Source: Pseudoduganella violacea
GTDB taxonomy: Bacteria; Pseudomonadota; Gammaproteobacteria; Burkholderiales; Burkholderiaceae_D
DNA length: 64,000 nucleotides
Reading direction: 5' to 3'
NCBI RefSeq assembly: GCF_014191875.1
Contig: NZ_JACHXD010000004.1
Span: forward strand, 62,001 to 126,000
Positions within the stretch are counted from its first letter, which is position 1; each line of letters starts with the position of its first letter. The position numbers and the translations under genes were made by a program. The notes under the pieces are model-generated. The model was given only the letters and a program-made list of their open reading frames with translations, was not told the origin of the DNA and did no database searches. Below, in pieces: positions 45,815 through 54,274 of the stretch.

Positions 45815-46402
45815 ATGTCCCACAACACCATCGAAATCAACCGCGCGATGGACAAATTCGACGGCCACCATCAGGTCTGGCTGTTCGGCTACGGTTCGCT
45901 GATCTACAAGGCGGACTTTCCCTATCTGCAAAAACGTCCCGCCAGCATCACGGGCTGGACGCGCCGCTTCTGGCAGGGTTCGCACGACCATCGCGGCACA
46001 CCCGAGGCGCCGGGCCGCGTGGTGACGCTGATTCCGCAGGAAGGCGCGGTCTGCCACGGCATGGCCTATCTGGTGACGCCGGAAGAATTCGCCCACCTCG
46101 ATCACCGCGAAAAGAACGGCTATCTGCGCCTGGCGGTCGAGATCGATTTCGGCGATGGGGACAGTGTGGAAGGCCTGGTGTACATCGCCGCCGAGGACAA
46201 TGCCGCCTTTCTCGGCGCAGCCAGCGAGGAAGAGATCGCGCAGCACATCGCGGCCGCCGTCGGCCCTAGCGGCCCCAATCGCGACTACCTGCTGCATCTT
46301 GCCGCCGCCCTGCGGGAGATGGGGCATCACGATGAGCATGTGTTTGCCATCGAGCGCTATCTGGCGGAGTTGGCAAGCTCAGCGCATCAGCCAAATGCCT
46401 AA
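45815..46402 (+). CDS. gamma-glutamylcyclotransferase, ChaC type
   Basis: A 195-residue ChaC-like enzyme that cleaves glutathione to 5-oxoproline and Cys-Gly. The substrate loop is VWLFGYGSLIYKADFP (residues about 19-34), and the catalytic Glu is in FAHLDHREKNGYLR. Family landmarks RRFWQGSHDHRGTPEAPGRV (split after W) follow the first loop. The length matches ChaC rather than the shorter GGACT group. It stands alone, 32 bp after the LysR stop. Its last 24 bases overlap, on the other strand, the end of a 43-codon gene. Confidence 0.88.
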   Translation: MSHNTIEINRAMDKFDGHHQVWLFGYGSLIYKADFPYLQKRPASITGWTRRFWQGSHDHRGTPEAPGRVVTLIPQEGAVCHGMAYLVTPEEFAHLDHREKNGYLRLAVEIDFGDGDSVEGLVYIAAEDNAAFLGAASEEEIAQHIAAAVGPSGPNRDYLLHLAAALREMGHHDEHVFAIERYLAELASSAHQPNA

Positions 46403-46510
46403 CAAGAACATTAAAAAAGAGGCAAGGCCAATAGTTCCGCAAAAAACCGATAGCGTCGCTCTGGCCTGATCCTCGTTCCTGAAACGGTTTTTTATACCGG
46501 AGAAAGACAT
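46379..46510 (-). CDS. 43-residue single-span membrane protein
   Basis: A small open frame of 43 codons reading MSFSGIKNRFRNEDQARA and then a hydrophobic span, LSVFCGTIGLASFLMFLLG, ending IWLMR. AAGGGGA lies 7 bases before the ATG, an excellent ribosome site. It begins 21 bp after the stop of the 143-residue membrane protein on the same strand, and its end overlaps chaC by 24 bases. The positively charged N-terminus suggests a cytoplasmic head and a periplasmic C-terminus. I recognise no family; size, start signal and topology support it as real. Confidence 0.6.
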   Translation of the reverse strand: MSFSGIKNRFRNEDQARATLSVFCGTIGLASFLMFLLGIWLMR

Positions 46511-46531
46511 AATAAATTCCCCTTAAACAGA

Positions 46532-46963
46532 TCAGCGTTTGATCACTTCGTAGTGTACCAAGATATAAGCAAGTGCCGCCCAAAAGGTCAGCGCCAGCGA
46601 AACCAGAAAACACCTGTAATGCGCGTGCCATTCGACGCCAGCCGGACGCTTGTTCGATGTGGGGAAAATAGCCCCGCCTGCCGCCAGCAGACTCGATACC
46701 ACCAGCAACACGATCAGGCAGGCTATCAGATAGCCGTGGCCACTAGTCGTGATGCCCGTCCTTTCCCAATTTCTGACACCAAGCTCATAAAGGGACGAGG
46801 CGCAAAAGCTGATTGCTCCCCAGCATAGTTGCCCATCTTTGAGTGGCACCATCAGGCTTAATGACGGGCGTAGTGGTTCCGGCAAAGCCAGTGGCCGAAG
46901 AAACAATAGCGCGATCAAGGGTGCGGTGAGCGGCAATACGACGCTTATCAGTATCCATCCCAT
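46532..46963 (-). CDS. hypothetical four-span membrane protein
   Basis: A 143-residue protein with four hydrophobic segments, at about 4-22, 42-60, 78-96 and 115-138 (LISVVLPLTAPLIALLF, YLIACLIVLLVVSSLLAAGG, LALTFWAALAYILV). AAGGAG precedes the ATG by 7 bases, so the start is well supported. It follows the radical SAM gene by 15 bp and is followed by a 43-codon membrane protein. Base composition of these two genes is less GC-rich than their neighbours, with many TTT/TTA codons, which hints at acquisition. I recognise no family. Confidence 0.65.
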   Translation of the reverse strand: MGWILISVVLPLTAPLIALLFLRPLALPEPLRPSLSLMVPLKDGQLCWGAISFCASSLYELGVRNWERTGITTSGHGYLIACLIVLLVVSSLLAAGGAIFPTSNKRPAGVEWHAHYRCFLVSLALTFWAALAYILVHYEVIKR

Positions 46964-46978
46964 GGCAGTCTCCTTTCA

Positions 46979-48145
46979 TCATAGGAAAAAATCCCCCTGC
47001 CCTGCCGCCGCCGCGGCGCGCGCCTTGGCGCCGCTAGGGGGAATTTGCTGGGGACGCTTGAACTGGCTGCGGTCGAGGCTCTTGTAGCGGGTGCCGCGGC
47101 CGATCATGCCGAGGCGGGCCAGGGTCTTTTCGATGCGCTGATGGATCAGGTCGGCCCACACGCCCTCACCGCGCATGCGCGTGGCGAAATTGGCGTCGTA
47201 GTCCTTGCCGCCGCGCATATCGCGAATGCGGTTCATCACGCGCTGGGCACGCTCGGGGAAATGCGCTTCCAGCCATTGCTGGAACAGCGGGTTCACTTCC
47301 CATGGCAGGCGCAGCACGATATAGCTGCCCATGATGGCGCCGGCATCGCGCGCCGCTTCCAGCACCCTTTCAATATCCGGTTCGGTGACGAAGGGAATGA
47401 TGGGGGCGATGCTGACGCCGACCGGGATGCCGGCCTCGCTCAGCGTCTTGATGGTGCGCAGGCGCCGCGCCGGTGCGGCGGCGCGCGGCTCCAGGGTGCG
47501 GGCGATTTTCGGATCGAGCGTGGTGATCGTCACCGAGGCGGCAGCCAGGTTCTTTTGCGCCATCGCACCCAGGATGTCGATATCGCGTTCGATCAGCGCG
47601 GACTTGGTGATCAAGCCGACCGGGTGCGCGCACTCCTGCAGCACTTCAAGCACGCGCCGCGTCAGCTTGTAGTCGCGTTCGCAGGGCTGGTAGGCGTCGG
47701 TATTCACGCCCAGCGCGATCGGCTCGACCACATAGGAGGGCTTGGCCAGCTCGCTGCGCAGCAGCTCGGGCGCATTCACCTTGGCGAACAGGCGGCTTTC
47801 AAAGTCGAGGCCAGGCGACAGGCCCAGATAGCTGTGCGAGGGCCGCGCGAAACAATAAATGCAACCATGCTCGCAACCACGGTAAGGGTTGAGCGAGACA
47901 TTGAACGGAATATCCGGCGACTGGTTGCGGCTCAAGATGCTGCGCGCCGTTTCCTCGCTGACCTGGGTGCGCCAGACTTTCGGCGCGTCTTCTTCCGCCT
48001 CTTCCTGGTTCCAGCCATCGTCGAAAGCTTCGCGCCCAAGTACCTCGTAGCGGCCCTGCATATTCGTGACGGCGCCGCGCCCCTTCTGCGCTTTCAGCGA
48101 TTGCGGGGGCAGCATGGCCTGCCCTTCGGTTTCCTTGTTCCGCAT
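46979..48145 (-). CDS. PA0069-family radical SAM protein
   Basis: A 388-residue radical SAM protein. The [4Fe-4S] cluster motif is C-x3-C-x2-C in NPYRGCEHGCIYCFARPSH, after an N-terminal region with SPDIPFNVSLNPY. SAM-binding landmarks include GLITKSALIERDIDIL and GVSIAPIIPFVTEPD. The C-terminus is rich in Ala/Lys. This family is widespread in Gram-negatives and is related to spore-photoproduct-lyase-like proteins; no reaction is established. It is upstream of the two small membrane genes on the same strand. Confidence 0.88.
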   Translation of the reverse strand: MRNKETEGQAMLPPQSLKAQKGRGAVTNMQGRYEVLGREAFDDGWNQEEAEEDAPKVWRTQVSEETARSILSRNQSPDIPFNVSLNPYRGCEHGCIYCFARPSHSYLGLSPGLDFESRLFAKVNAPELLRSELAKPSYVVEPIALGVNTDAYQPCERDYKLTRRVLEVLQECAHPVGLITKSALIERDIDILGAMAQKNLAAASVTITTLDPKIARTLEPRAAAPARRLRTIKTLSEAGIPVGVSIAPIIPFVTEPDIERVLEAARDAGAIMGSYIVLRLPWEVNPLFQQWLEAHFPERAQRVMNRIRDMRGGKDYDANFATRMRGEGVWADLIHQRIEKTLARLGMIGRGTRYKSLDRSQFKRPQQIPPSGAKARAAAAAGQGDFFL

Positions 48146-48322
48146 AGGCGTCTCATTATAACTGTATATTTATACAGTATTTTATGCCGCCTTGGCTTGA
48201 GCGGCAAGTGTTTTCCCTGCTGACGCGCGGCGCTAGCTGGTATGATGCGGCATTCCCTGGAGATCGCTCCCGGCGCCCTCTTACATGCGGCGCGGCGATC
48301 CGCTTACCTCTCAAGAGCAAAA

Positions 48323-48916
48323 ATGAACAAATCGACCACACTCCCGTCCTTCTGGAGCCGCATCCCGCTTGCCTTCGGCGCCTTCTTCAAGACGCTGTCC
48401 GATGCCGAATTCGCGGGCCGCATCCAACATCCTTACGAACCGGCAGCCGCCCCCGTGGCCGCTCCCGCTCCAACTGCGGCGCCTGCACCGGCCCCGGCTC
48501 CAGCACCCGCCCCAGTCGCCGCGCCACTGCGCGAAGCCACGCCGGATGCCGCCTTGCAGCTGCTTAGCCTCCTGCAGCGCGAAGCGCGCCTGATCGACTT
48601 CACCCAGGAAAACCTGAGCGGCTACGCCGACGCCGACATCGGCGCCGCCGCGCGCGTGGTGCACGAAGGCTGCAGCAAGGTGCTGCGCGAGCACTTCTCG
48701 ATCGAACCGGTGCGCAGCGAAGCCGAAGGCAGCCGCGTCACCCTGGCGGAAGGCTTCGACGCGAGCAGCGTGCGCCTGACCGGCAACGTGGTGGGCAAGG
48801 CGCCCTTCACCGGCAGCTTGAGCCACCGTGGCTGGCGTGCCGCCAGCGTGCGCCTGCCGAAACTGGCGGAAGCGCATGACGCGAAAATCCTGGCGCCGGC
48901 CGAGGTGGAACTGTGA
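48323..48916 (+). CDS. DUF2760 domain protein of the Hsp70 module
   Basis: A 197-residue protein. An N-terminal segment MNKSTTLPSFWSRIPLAFG leads to an Ala/Pro linker of about 40 residues (AAPAPTAAPAPAPAPAPAPV region), then the DUF2760 domain from about 70 (ALQLLSLLQREARLIDF, GAAARVVHEGC, FTGSLSHRGWRAA). I set the start at 48323; upstream in-frame ATGs have poor context. Its stop overlaps the GTG of the next gene. It always seems to travel with such Hsp70s, and may be their partner or client, though that is inference. Confidence 0.82.
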   Translation: MNKSTTLPSFWSRIPLAFGAFFKTLSDAEFAGRIQHPYEPAAAPVAAPAPTAAPAPAPAPAPAPVAAPLREATPDAALQLLSLLQREARLIDFTQENLSGYADADIGAAARVVHEGCSKVLREHFSIEPVRSEAEGSRVTLAEGFDASSVRLTGNVVGKAPFTGSLSHRGWRAASVRLPKLAEAHDAKILAPAEVEL

Positions 48917-50766
48917 GCGATCCACGTTACGCCATCGGCATCGACCTGGGCACCACGCACAGCGCCCTCTCCTATGTAGACCTGGCTGGCAGTGACGGCG
49001 AGAAAACCAGCCACGGCGTGCTGGGCATCCCGCAACTGACGGCGCCCGGTACGGTGGAAGAGCTGCCGCTGCTGCCTTCCTTCCTGTATCTGCCGCATCC
49101 CGAGGAACTGGCGGCGGGCGAACTGGCCCTGCCCTGGTCCAGCGGCGAGAACGAAACCGGCGTGGCCGGCGAGATGGCGCGCAGCCGTGGCGCCACGACA
49201 CCGATCCGCCTGGTGTCGAGCGCGAAAAGCTGGCTGTGCCACCCCGGCGTGGACCGCTGCGCCGCCATCCTGCCCAACGACGCGCCGGAAGAAGTGACGC
49301 GCGTTTCGCCGCTGGAAGCGTCGACGCGCTACCTGAACCATCTGCGCCAGGCCTGGGATGCAGCGCATCCCGACGCGCCGTTCGCCGAGCAGGCCGTCAC
49401 CGTCACCATTCCGGCATCGTTCGATCCGGCCGCGCGCGAGCTGACCGCCGCCGCCGCCAACGCGGCCGGCTACGCGGGCCTGACCCTGCTGGAAGAACCG
49501 CAGGCCGCCCTGTACAGCTGGATCCAGAACAGCGACGGCCGCTGGCGCAAGGAAGTCAAGCCGGGCGACATCATCCTGGTGGTGGACGTGGGCGGAGGCA
49601 CCAGCGACTTTTCGCTGATCGCCATCCTGGAACGCGACGGCAAGCTGGAACCGCACCGCGTGGCCGTGGGCGACCATATCCTGCTGGGCGGCGACAATAT
49701 GGACCTGGCCCTGGCCCATCTGGTGGCGCGCAAGCTGGCCGCCAACGGCACCCAGCTCGACGCCTGGCAGATGCGCGCCCTGACTTATGGCTGCCGCGCC
49801 GCCAAGGAAAACCTGCTGGCCAATGCCGATGCGCAGACCTGGCCTATCGTGGTGCCAAGCCGCGGCTCGAAGCTGATCGGCGGCTCCATCCGCACCGAAC
49901 TGACGCGCGAGGAAGTCACCACCTTCATTACCGACGGCTTCTTCCCGCGCGTGGAAGCGGCGGCCCGTCCGGCCGTGCGCACCCGCGCCGGCCTGACCCA
50001 GCTTGGCCTGCCATATGCGCAGGACGCGGCCGTAACGCGCCACCTAGCCGCCTTCCTGGCGCGCCAGGTGGGCGCGACCGCCGAGCTGGAAGGCTATGCC
50101 GGCCAGCAGAATGGCGAGCACACCTTCCTGCATCCAAGCGCGGTGCTGTTCAACGGCGGCGTGTTCAAGTCCGAACTGCTGGCTCAGCGCGTGATGGATA
50201 CCATCAACGACTGGCTGTATATGGAAGGCGCGGAGCCGGCACGCATGCTGGGCGGGGCCGACCTCGATCTGGCGGTGGCGCGCGGCGCGGCTTACTACAG
50301 CTATGTGCGGCGCGGCGCTGGCGTGCGCATTCGCGGCGGCACGGCGCGTTCCTACTACGTGGCGGTGGAATCGTCGATGCCGGCCATCCCCGGCATGGAG
50401 CCGCCGATCCAGGCGCTGTGCGTGGCGCCATTCGGCATGGAAGAAGGCGGCGAGCTGGAATTGCCGGGCCAGGAATTCGGCCTGGTGGTGGGCGAGCCGG
50501 TGCACTTCCGCTTCTTCGGCTCTTCCGTGCGCCGCCAGGACCAGATTGGCACGGTGCTCGATTTCTGGGGTCCGGACGAACTGGTGGAGCTGAACGAGAT
50601 CCAGGCCACGCTCTCGCCCGAGGGCCGTGTGGCTGGCGATGTGGTGCAGGTACGCCTGCATGCCTACGCCAGCGAAGCGGGCACGCTGGAACTGCTGGCG
50701 GTGGCGCAGGACGGCCAACGCTGGAAGGTGGAATTCGACGTGCGCGCCACGGCCGAAGGACAATGA
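48913..50766 (+). CDS. divergent Hsp70-family protein 1
   Basis: An Hsp70/actin-fold protein of 617 residues with GTG start at 48913, overlapping the DUF2760 stop. The nucleotide-binding motifs are AIGIDLGTTHSALSY (phosphate 1), LVVDVGGGTSDFSLI (phosphate 2) and FNGGVFKSELLAQRV (adenosine) in place of the usual GGxSRxP. A specific insert (VSSAKSWLCHPGVDR) is shared with the next protein. The C-terminal part (about 440-617) is a beta domain, shorter than DnaK and lacking its helical lid. Role unknown, probably in envelope or protein-complex assembly. Confidence 0.85.
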   Translation: MSDPRYAIGIDLGTTHSALSYVDLAGSDGEKTSHGVLGIPQLTAPGTVEELPLLPSFLYLPHPEELAAGELALPWSSGENETGVAGEMARSRGATTPIRLVSSAKSWLCHPGVDRCAAILPNDAPEEVTRVSPLEASTRYLNHLRQAWDAAHPDAPFAEQAVTVTIPASFDPAARELTAAAANAAGYAGLTLLEEPQAALYSWIQNSDGRWRKEVKPGDIILVVDVGGGTSDFSLIAILERDGKLEPHRVAVGDHILLGGDNMDLALAHLVARKLAANGTQLDAWQMRALTYGCRAAKENLLANADAQTWPIVVPSRGSKLIGGSIRTELTREEVTTFITDGFFPRVEAAARPAVRTRAGLTQLGLPYAQDAAVTRHLAAFLARQVGATAELEGYAGQQNGEHTFLHPSAVLFNGGVFKSELLAQRVMDTINDWLYMEGAEPARMLGGADLDLAVARGAAYYSYVRRGAGVRIRGGTARSYYVAVESSMPAIPGMEPPIQALCVAPFGMEEGGELELPGQEFGLVVGEPVHFRFFGSSVRRQDQIGTVLDFWGPDELVELNEIQATLSPEGRVAGDVVQVRLHAYASEAGTLELLAVAQDGQRWKVEFDVRATAEGQ

Positions 50767-53612
50767 CACAATATCTCGTCAGCATCGACCTCGGCACCAC
50801 CAACACGGTGCTGGCTTACGCGGCGCCAGGCTCGGGCAAGGTTGAGCTGTTCGAGATCGAGCAATTGGTGGCGCCTGGCGAAGTGGCCGGCGCCGCCCTG
50901 CTGCCTTCGGCGCGCTACCATCCGGCCGAAGGCGAGCTGGCGGCGGGCGAATTGCAGTTGCCCTGGCCGCCGTACGACGCGGCGGGGCTGGAGCGCGTGG
51001 CAGTGGGCCGCCTGGCCCGCACGCTGGGCGCACAAGTGCCGGGCCGCATGGTGGCCAGCGCCAAAAGCTGGCTCTCGCATCCGGGTGTCGACCGCATGGC
51101 GCCGATCCTGCCTTGGGGCGCGGAGGCCGACGTGGCCAAGGTGTCGCCGGTGGCGGCCAGCGCCAGTTATCTAGGCCATCTGCGTTCGGCCTGGAATGCC
51201 CGTTTCCCCAAGCATCCGCTGGAACGCCAGCAAATCGTTCTCACCATTCCCGCATCGTTCGACGAAGGTGCCCGCGCCTTGACGCTGGAGGCGGCGCGCA
51301 TGGCCGGCCTGCCTTCGCTGCGCCTGGTGGAGGAACCGCAAGCCGCTTTCTACGACTGGCTGTACCGCCACCGCGCCACGCTGGCCGCCGAGCTGGCGCA
51401 AACGCGGCTGGTGCTGGTAGCCGACGTGGGCGGCGGCACCACCGATTTCAGCCTGATCAAAGTTGAACTGGAAAACAATGAACCCAAGCTGACCCGCATC
51501 GGCGTCGGCAACCACCTGATCCTCGGTGGCGACAATATGGACCTGGCCCTGGCCCACCTGGCCGAGCAGCGCCTGGGTACGGGCGACGGCAAGCTGTCCG
51601 CCGCGCGCCTGGCGCAGCTGACGCAGCGCTGCCGCGTGGCCAAGGAAGAGCTGCTGGCGGCCGATGCGCCGCCGCAGGCCACGATCACGCTGCTGGGCAG
51701 CGGCTCGCGCCTGATCGGCGGCAGCCGCTCGATCACGCTGGAACGCGAGGAATTGCAGCGCATCGTGGTCGATGGCTTCTTCCCGCTCAACAGCGAACGC
51801 GAAGCGGCCAAGCGCGCGCGCGGCGGCATCGTGGAATTCGGCCTGCCATATGCCAGCGATCCCGCCATCACGCGTCACCTGGTCAGCTTCCTGCAGCAGC
51901 ATGCGGCGGCGGCGCGCGAAGCGCTTGGCCTGCCGGACGACGGCCGCCTGCCCATCCCCGATACCTTGCTACTGAACGGCGGCGTATTCCGCGCCGAGGC
52001 GTTGGCGCAGCGCCTGGCCGAGGTGCTGGGCGCGTGGCGCGGCGCGCCGCTGCGCGTGCTGCACAATCAAGATCCCGACGTGGCGGTGGCGCGCGGCGGC
52101 GTGGCTTACGCGCTGGCGCGCCAGGGCCAGGCGCCATCCATCGGCGGCGGCTCGCCGCGCAGCTACTACCTGCTGCTGGACGGCGAACGCGGCCCGGCCG
52201 ACGTGCGCCAGACCCAGCGCGCCATCTGCATCCTGCCGCGCGGTACGGAGCCGGGACGCGAGGTGCGTCTGACGGAACGCAACTTTGCGTTGCGCCTGGG
52301 ACGGCCGGTGCGCTTCCACATCGTTTCCGTCACCGCCGACGCGGGGCGCGCGCCGCAAGCGGGCGAACTGGCGGAACTCGACTCGGCCGATTTCGTGCGC
52401 CTGCCGCCCATTTCCACCGTGCTGCGCGACAGCGGCGATGTCGCCGCGCGCAAGGAAATCCCGGTGCAGCTGGAGGCGTCGCTGAGCGAAGTCGGCACGC
52501 TGGAAGTGCATTGCGCCGCCAGCGAACCGACGCAGCGCTGGCTGCTGGAGTTTCAGCTGCGCCAGCAGGCGAACGACAACACCAGCGACGAGGCCTGCGA
52601 CGACGCGGCCGGCGGCGCCGATGGCGACATTCCATCACCGCCCCGCTTCGACGAAGCACTGGAAAAAATCGAACGCATCTTCGGCAGTCGCGCGCAGCAG
52701 GTAGACAGCAAAGAAGTGCGCCAGCTGCGCACCGCGCTGGAAAACCTGCTGGGCAGCCGCGAACGCTGGGAAACGCCGCTGCTGCGCCGCCTGTTCGACG
52801 CCCTGCTGCAACGCGCCAAGGGCCGCCGTCGCTCGGCCGAACATGAACGCGTCTGGCTCAACCTGAGCGGCTACTGTCTGCGTCCCGGCTTCGGCTATAC
52901 GCTGGACGAATGGCGCATCGAGCAGCTGTGGGCCTTGTTCGAGACCGGCGTGCAGTTCCATAAGGACAGCCAGGTCTGCGCCGAATGGTGGACCTTGTGG
53001 CGGCGCGTCTGCGGCGGCCTGAATGCCGAGGCGCAGCTACGCCTGCTGGACGATTTCGCCTTCAATCTGCAGGCCGACGAGCATGAGCGCGGCCGCCGCC
53101 CCATCACCCTGGTCAACGGCAGCGAAGAGGACATGCTGCGCCTGGGCGCATCGCTGGAGCGCATCCCCTCGGCCTACAAGGCGGAAATCGGCAACTGGAT
53201 GGTGCAGCAACTGCCCGCGCCAGAAACCAAGGCCGACGCCAAAACGGATGCCGTCTACACCCGCTATCTATGGGCCTTGGGCCGGGTCGGCGCGCGCCAG
53301 CCCTTCCACGGCAGCGCCCACGACGCCGCCCCCACCGCCACGGTGGAAGAATGGCTGCACACCATCCTGGCGCTGGACTGGCGCAAGGTGGAACCGGCCG
53401 GCTTTGCCGCCGCCCATCTGGCGCGCATGACCGGCGACCGCCTGCGCGACATCAGCGATGAGCTGCGCGCCGAAATCCTGCGCCGCCTGTCCGCTGCGGG
53501 CGCGCCGCCGGGATGGCCGGCCATGGTGCGTGAAGTGGTGCAGCTGGACCAGGCCAGCGAGAAGCGGATGCTGGGCGAGGCTTTGCCGCCCGGCCTAAAG
53601 CTGCTGGCTTAA
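50763..53612 (+). CDS. divergent Hsp70-family protein 2 with C-terminal DUF3731-like extension
   Basis: A 949-residue Hsp70-like protein starting at an ATG overlapping the preceding stop (ATGA). VSIDLGTTNTVLAYAAP, LVADVGGGTTDFSLIKV and LNGGVFRAEALAQRL repeat the three nucleotide-binding motifs of its neighbour, and VASAKSWLSHPGVDRM the shared insert. After a beta domain (about 430-600) and an acidic linker, residues about 620-949 are helical (FGYTLDEWRIEQLWALFETG, FNLQADEHERGRRP) and match DUF3731-type extensions. The longer open frame upstream is an overlap with protein 1 in another frame, Arg/Gly-rich and not real. Confidence 0.85.
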   Translation: MTQYLVSIDLGTTNTVLAYAAPGSGKVELFEIEQLVAPGEVAGAALLPSARYHPAEGELAAGELQLPWPPYDAAGLERVAVGRLARTLGAQVPGRMVASAKSWLSHPGVDRMAPILPWGAEADVAKVSPVAASASYLGHLRSAWNARFPKHPLERQQIVLTIPASFDEGARALTLEAARMAGLPSLRLVEEPQAAFYDWLYRHRATLAAELAQTRLVLVADVGGGTTDFSLIKVELENNEPKLTRIGVGNHLILGGDNMDLALAHLAEQRLGTGDGKLSAARLAQLTQRCRVAKEELLAADAPPQATITLLGSGSRLIGGSRSITLEREELQRIVVDGFFPLNSEREAAKRARGGIVEFGLPYASDPAITRHLVSFLQQHAAAAREALGLPDDGRLPIPDTLLLNGGVFRAEALAQRLAEVLGAWRGAPLRVLHNQDPDVAVARGGVAYALARQGQAPSIGGGSPRSYYLLLDGERGPADVRQTQRAICILPRGTEPGREVRLTERNFALRLGRPVRFHIVSVTADAGRAPQAGELAELDSADFVRLPPISTVLRDSGDVAARKEIPVQLEASLSEVGTLEVHCAASEPTQRWLLEFQLRQQANDNTSDEACDDAAGGADGDIPSPPRFDEALEKIERIFGSRAQQVDSKEVRQLRTALENLLGSRERWETPLLRRLFDALLQRAKGRRRSAEHERVWLNLSGYCLRPGFGYTLDEWRIEQLWALFETGVQFHKDSQVCAEWWTLWRRVCGGLNAEAQLRLLDDFAFNLQADEHERGRRPITLVNGSEEDMLRLGASLERIPSAYKAEIGNWMVQQLPAPETKADAKTDAVYTRYLWALGRVGARQPFHGSAHDAAPTATVEEWLHTILALDWRKVEPAGFAAAHLARMTGDRLRDISDELRAEILRRLSAAGAPPGWPAMVREVVQLDQASEKRMLGEALPPGLKLLA

Positions 53613-53622
53613 CGCTGCTGGC

Positions 53623-54252
53623 CTAAGCGCCACGCTGGCGCGCGCCGCTGGCGGCCTGCGCCTGCTGCTGGGCCACGAAGCCGTCGAAGGCGGCGATCAA
53701 GGCGTCATAGCGCTGCGGCGCATTCTCCAACTGAGCCAGCGCCCAGGCGCTGGCTTCCAGCGTGGAGAGCTGGTCCGGCGCATGCGCCTTGCGGATCAGG
53801 TAATGCGAAGGCGGCGTCGCTTGCAGCGCCAGGCGCGGCAAGCGCTGCAAGAGCGGGTTCAGATACAGCATCTTGCGGCTCTTGCGCCAGGTCGCATCCA
53901 GCACGACCAGCAGCAGCTTGTCCGGCGCTTCCAGCCAGCCGCGATCCAACGATGGCGCGGCGGGAATGCCGAGCGAGGCATCGCCCGGCGTTTCGGGATA
54001 CAGCAACACCGGCCGCTTGCCCCCATCCAGCCATTCGGCCAGTTGCGCCTCCTCGAACTGCTCTCCTGTTTCCAGGCGGCTGTTCGGCAGGCAGAGATGC
54101 AGCAGCCGCGCACTGCCCTTGGCGTTCGCCACTTCCATCGGATGCTGCAAAATCAGCAGCTCGACCGCGCTTTCCACCGGCGCGATCCAGCGGCAAATGC
54201 AGCCCGTTTGCGGCCGCAGGCAGGCCGGGCACATGGCACGTTTCGTCTTCAT
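53623..54252 (-). CDS. tapT: tRNA-uridine aminocarboxypropyltransferase, DTW domain
   Basis: A 209-residue DTW-domain enzyme, family of TapT/YfiP, which adds a 3-amino-3-carboxypropyl group from SAM to U47 in tRNA. A zinc-type cluster is seen at the N-terminus (CPACLRPQTGCICRW, C8, C11, C18, C20), ELLILQHPME follows, and the DTW-like signature is LLLVVLDATWRKSRKML. I chose the ATG at 54252 (MKTKRAMCPAC); the longer frame has Arg-rich low-quality sequence. It lies 22 bp after tssM on the same strand. Confidence 0.85.
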   Translation of the reverse strand: MKTKRAMCPACLRPQTGCICRWIAPVESAVELLILQHPMEVANAKGSARLLHLCLPNSRLETGEQFEEAQLAEWLDGGKRPVLLYPETPGDASLGIPAAPSLDRGWLEAPDKLLLVVLDATWRKSRKMLYLNPLLQRLPRLALQATPPSHYLIRKAHAPDQLSTLEASAWALAQLENAPQRYDALIAAFDGFVAQQQAQAASGARQRGA

Positions 54253-54274
54253 GCCCGCATTGTAGCCGCTGCGC

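Noticed and set aside
48450..48520. Ala/Pro repeat in the DUF2760 gene as a DNA repeat or CRISPR-like array
   Set aside because: It is a low-complexity coding linker in frame with the gene; units are short, irregular and lack spacers.
49236..50762. Upstream extension of the second Hsp70 frame through the first Hsp70 gene
   Set aside because: The extension is Arg/Gly/Pro-rich and overlaps the first Hsp70 in another frame; the ATG at 50763 has family sequence and ATGA coupling.
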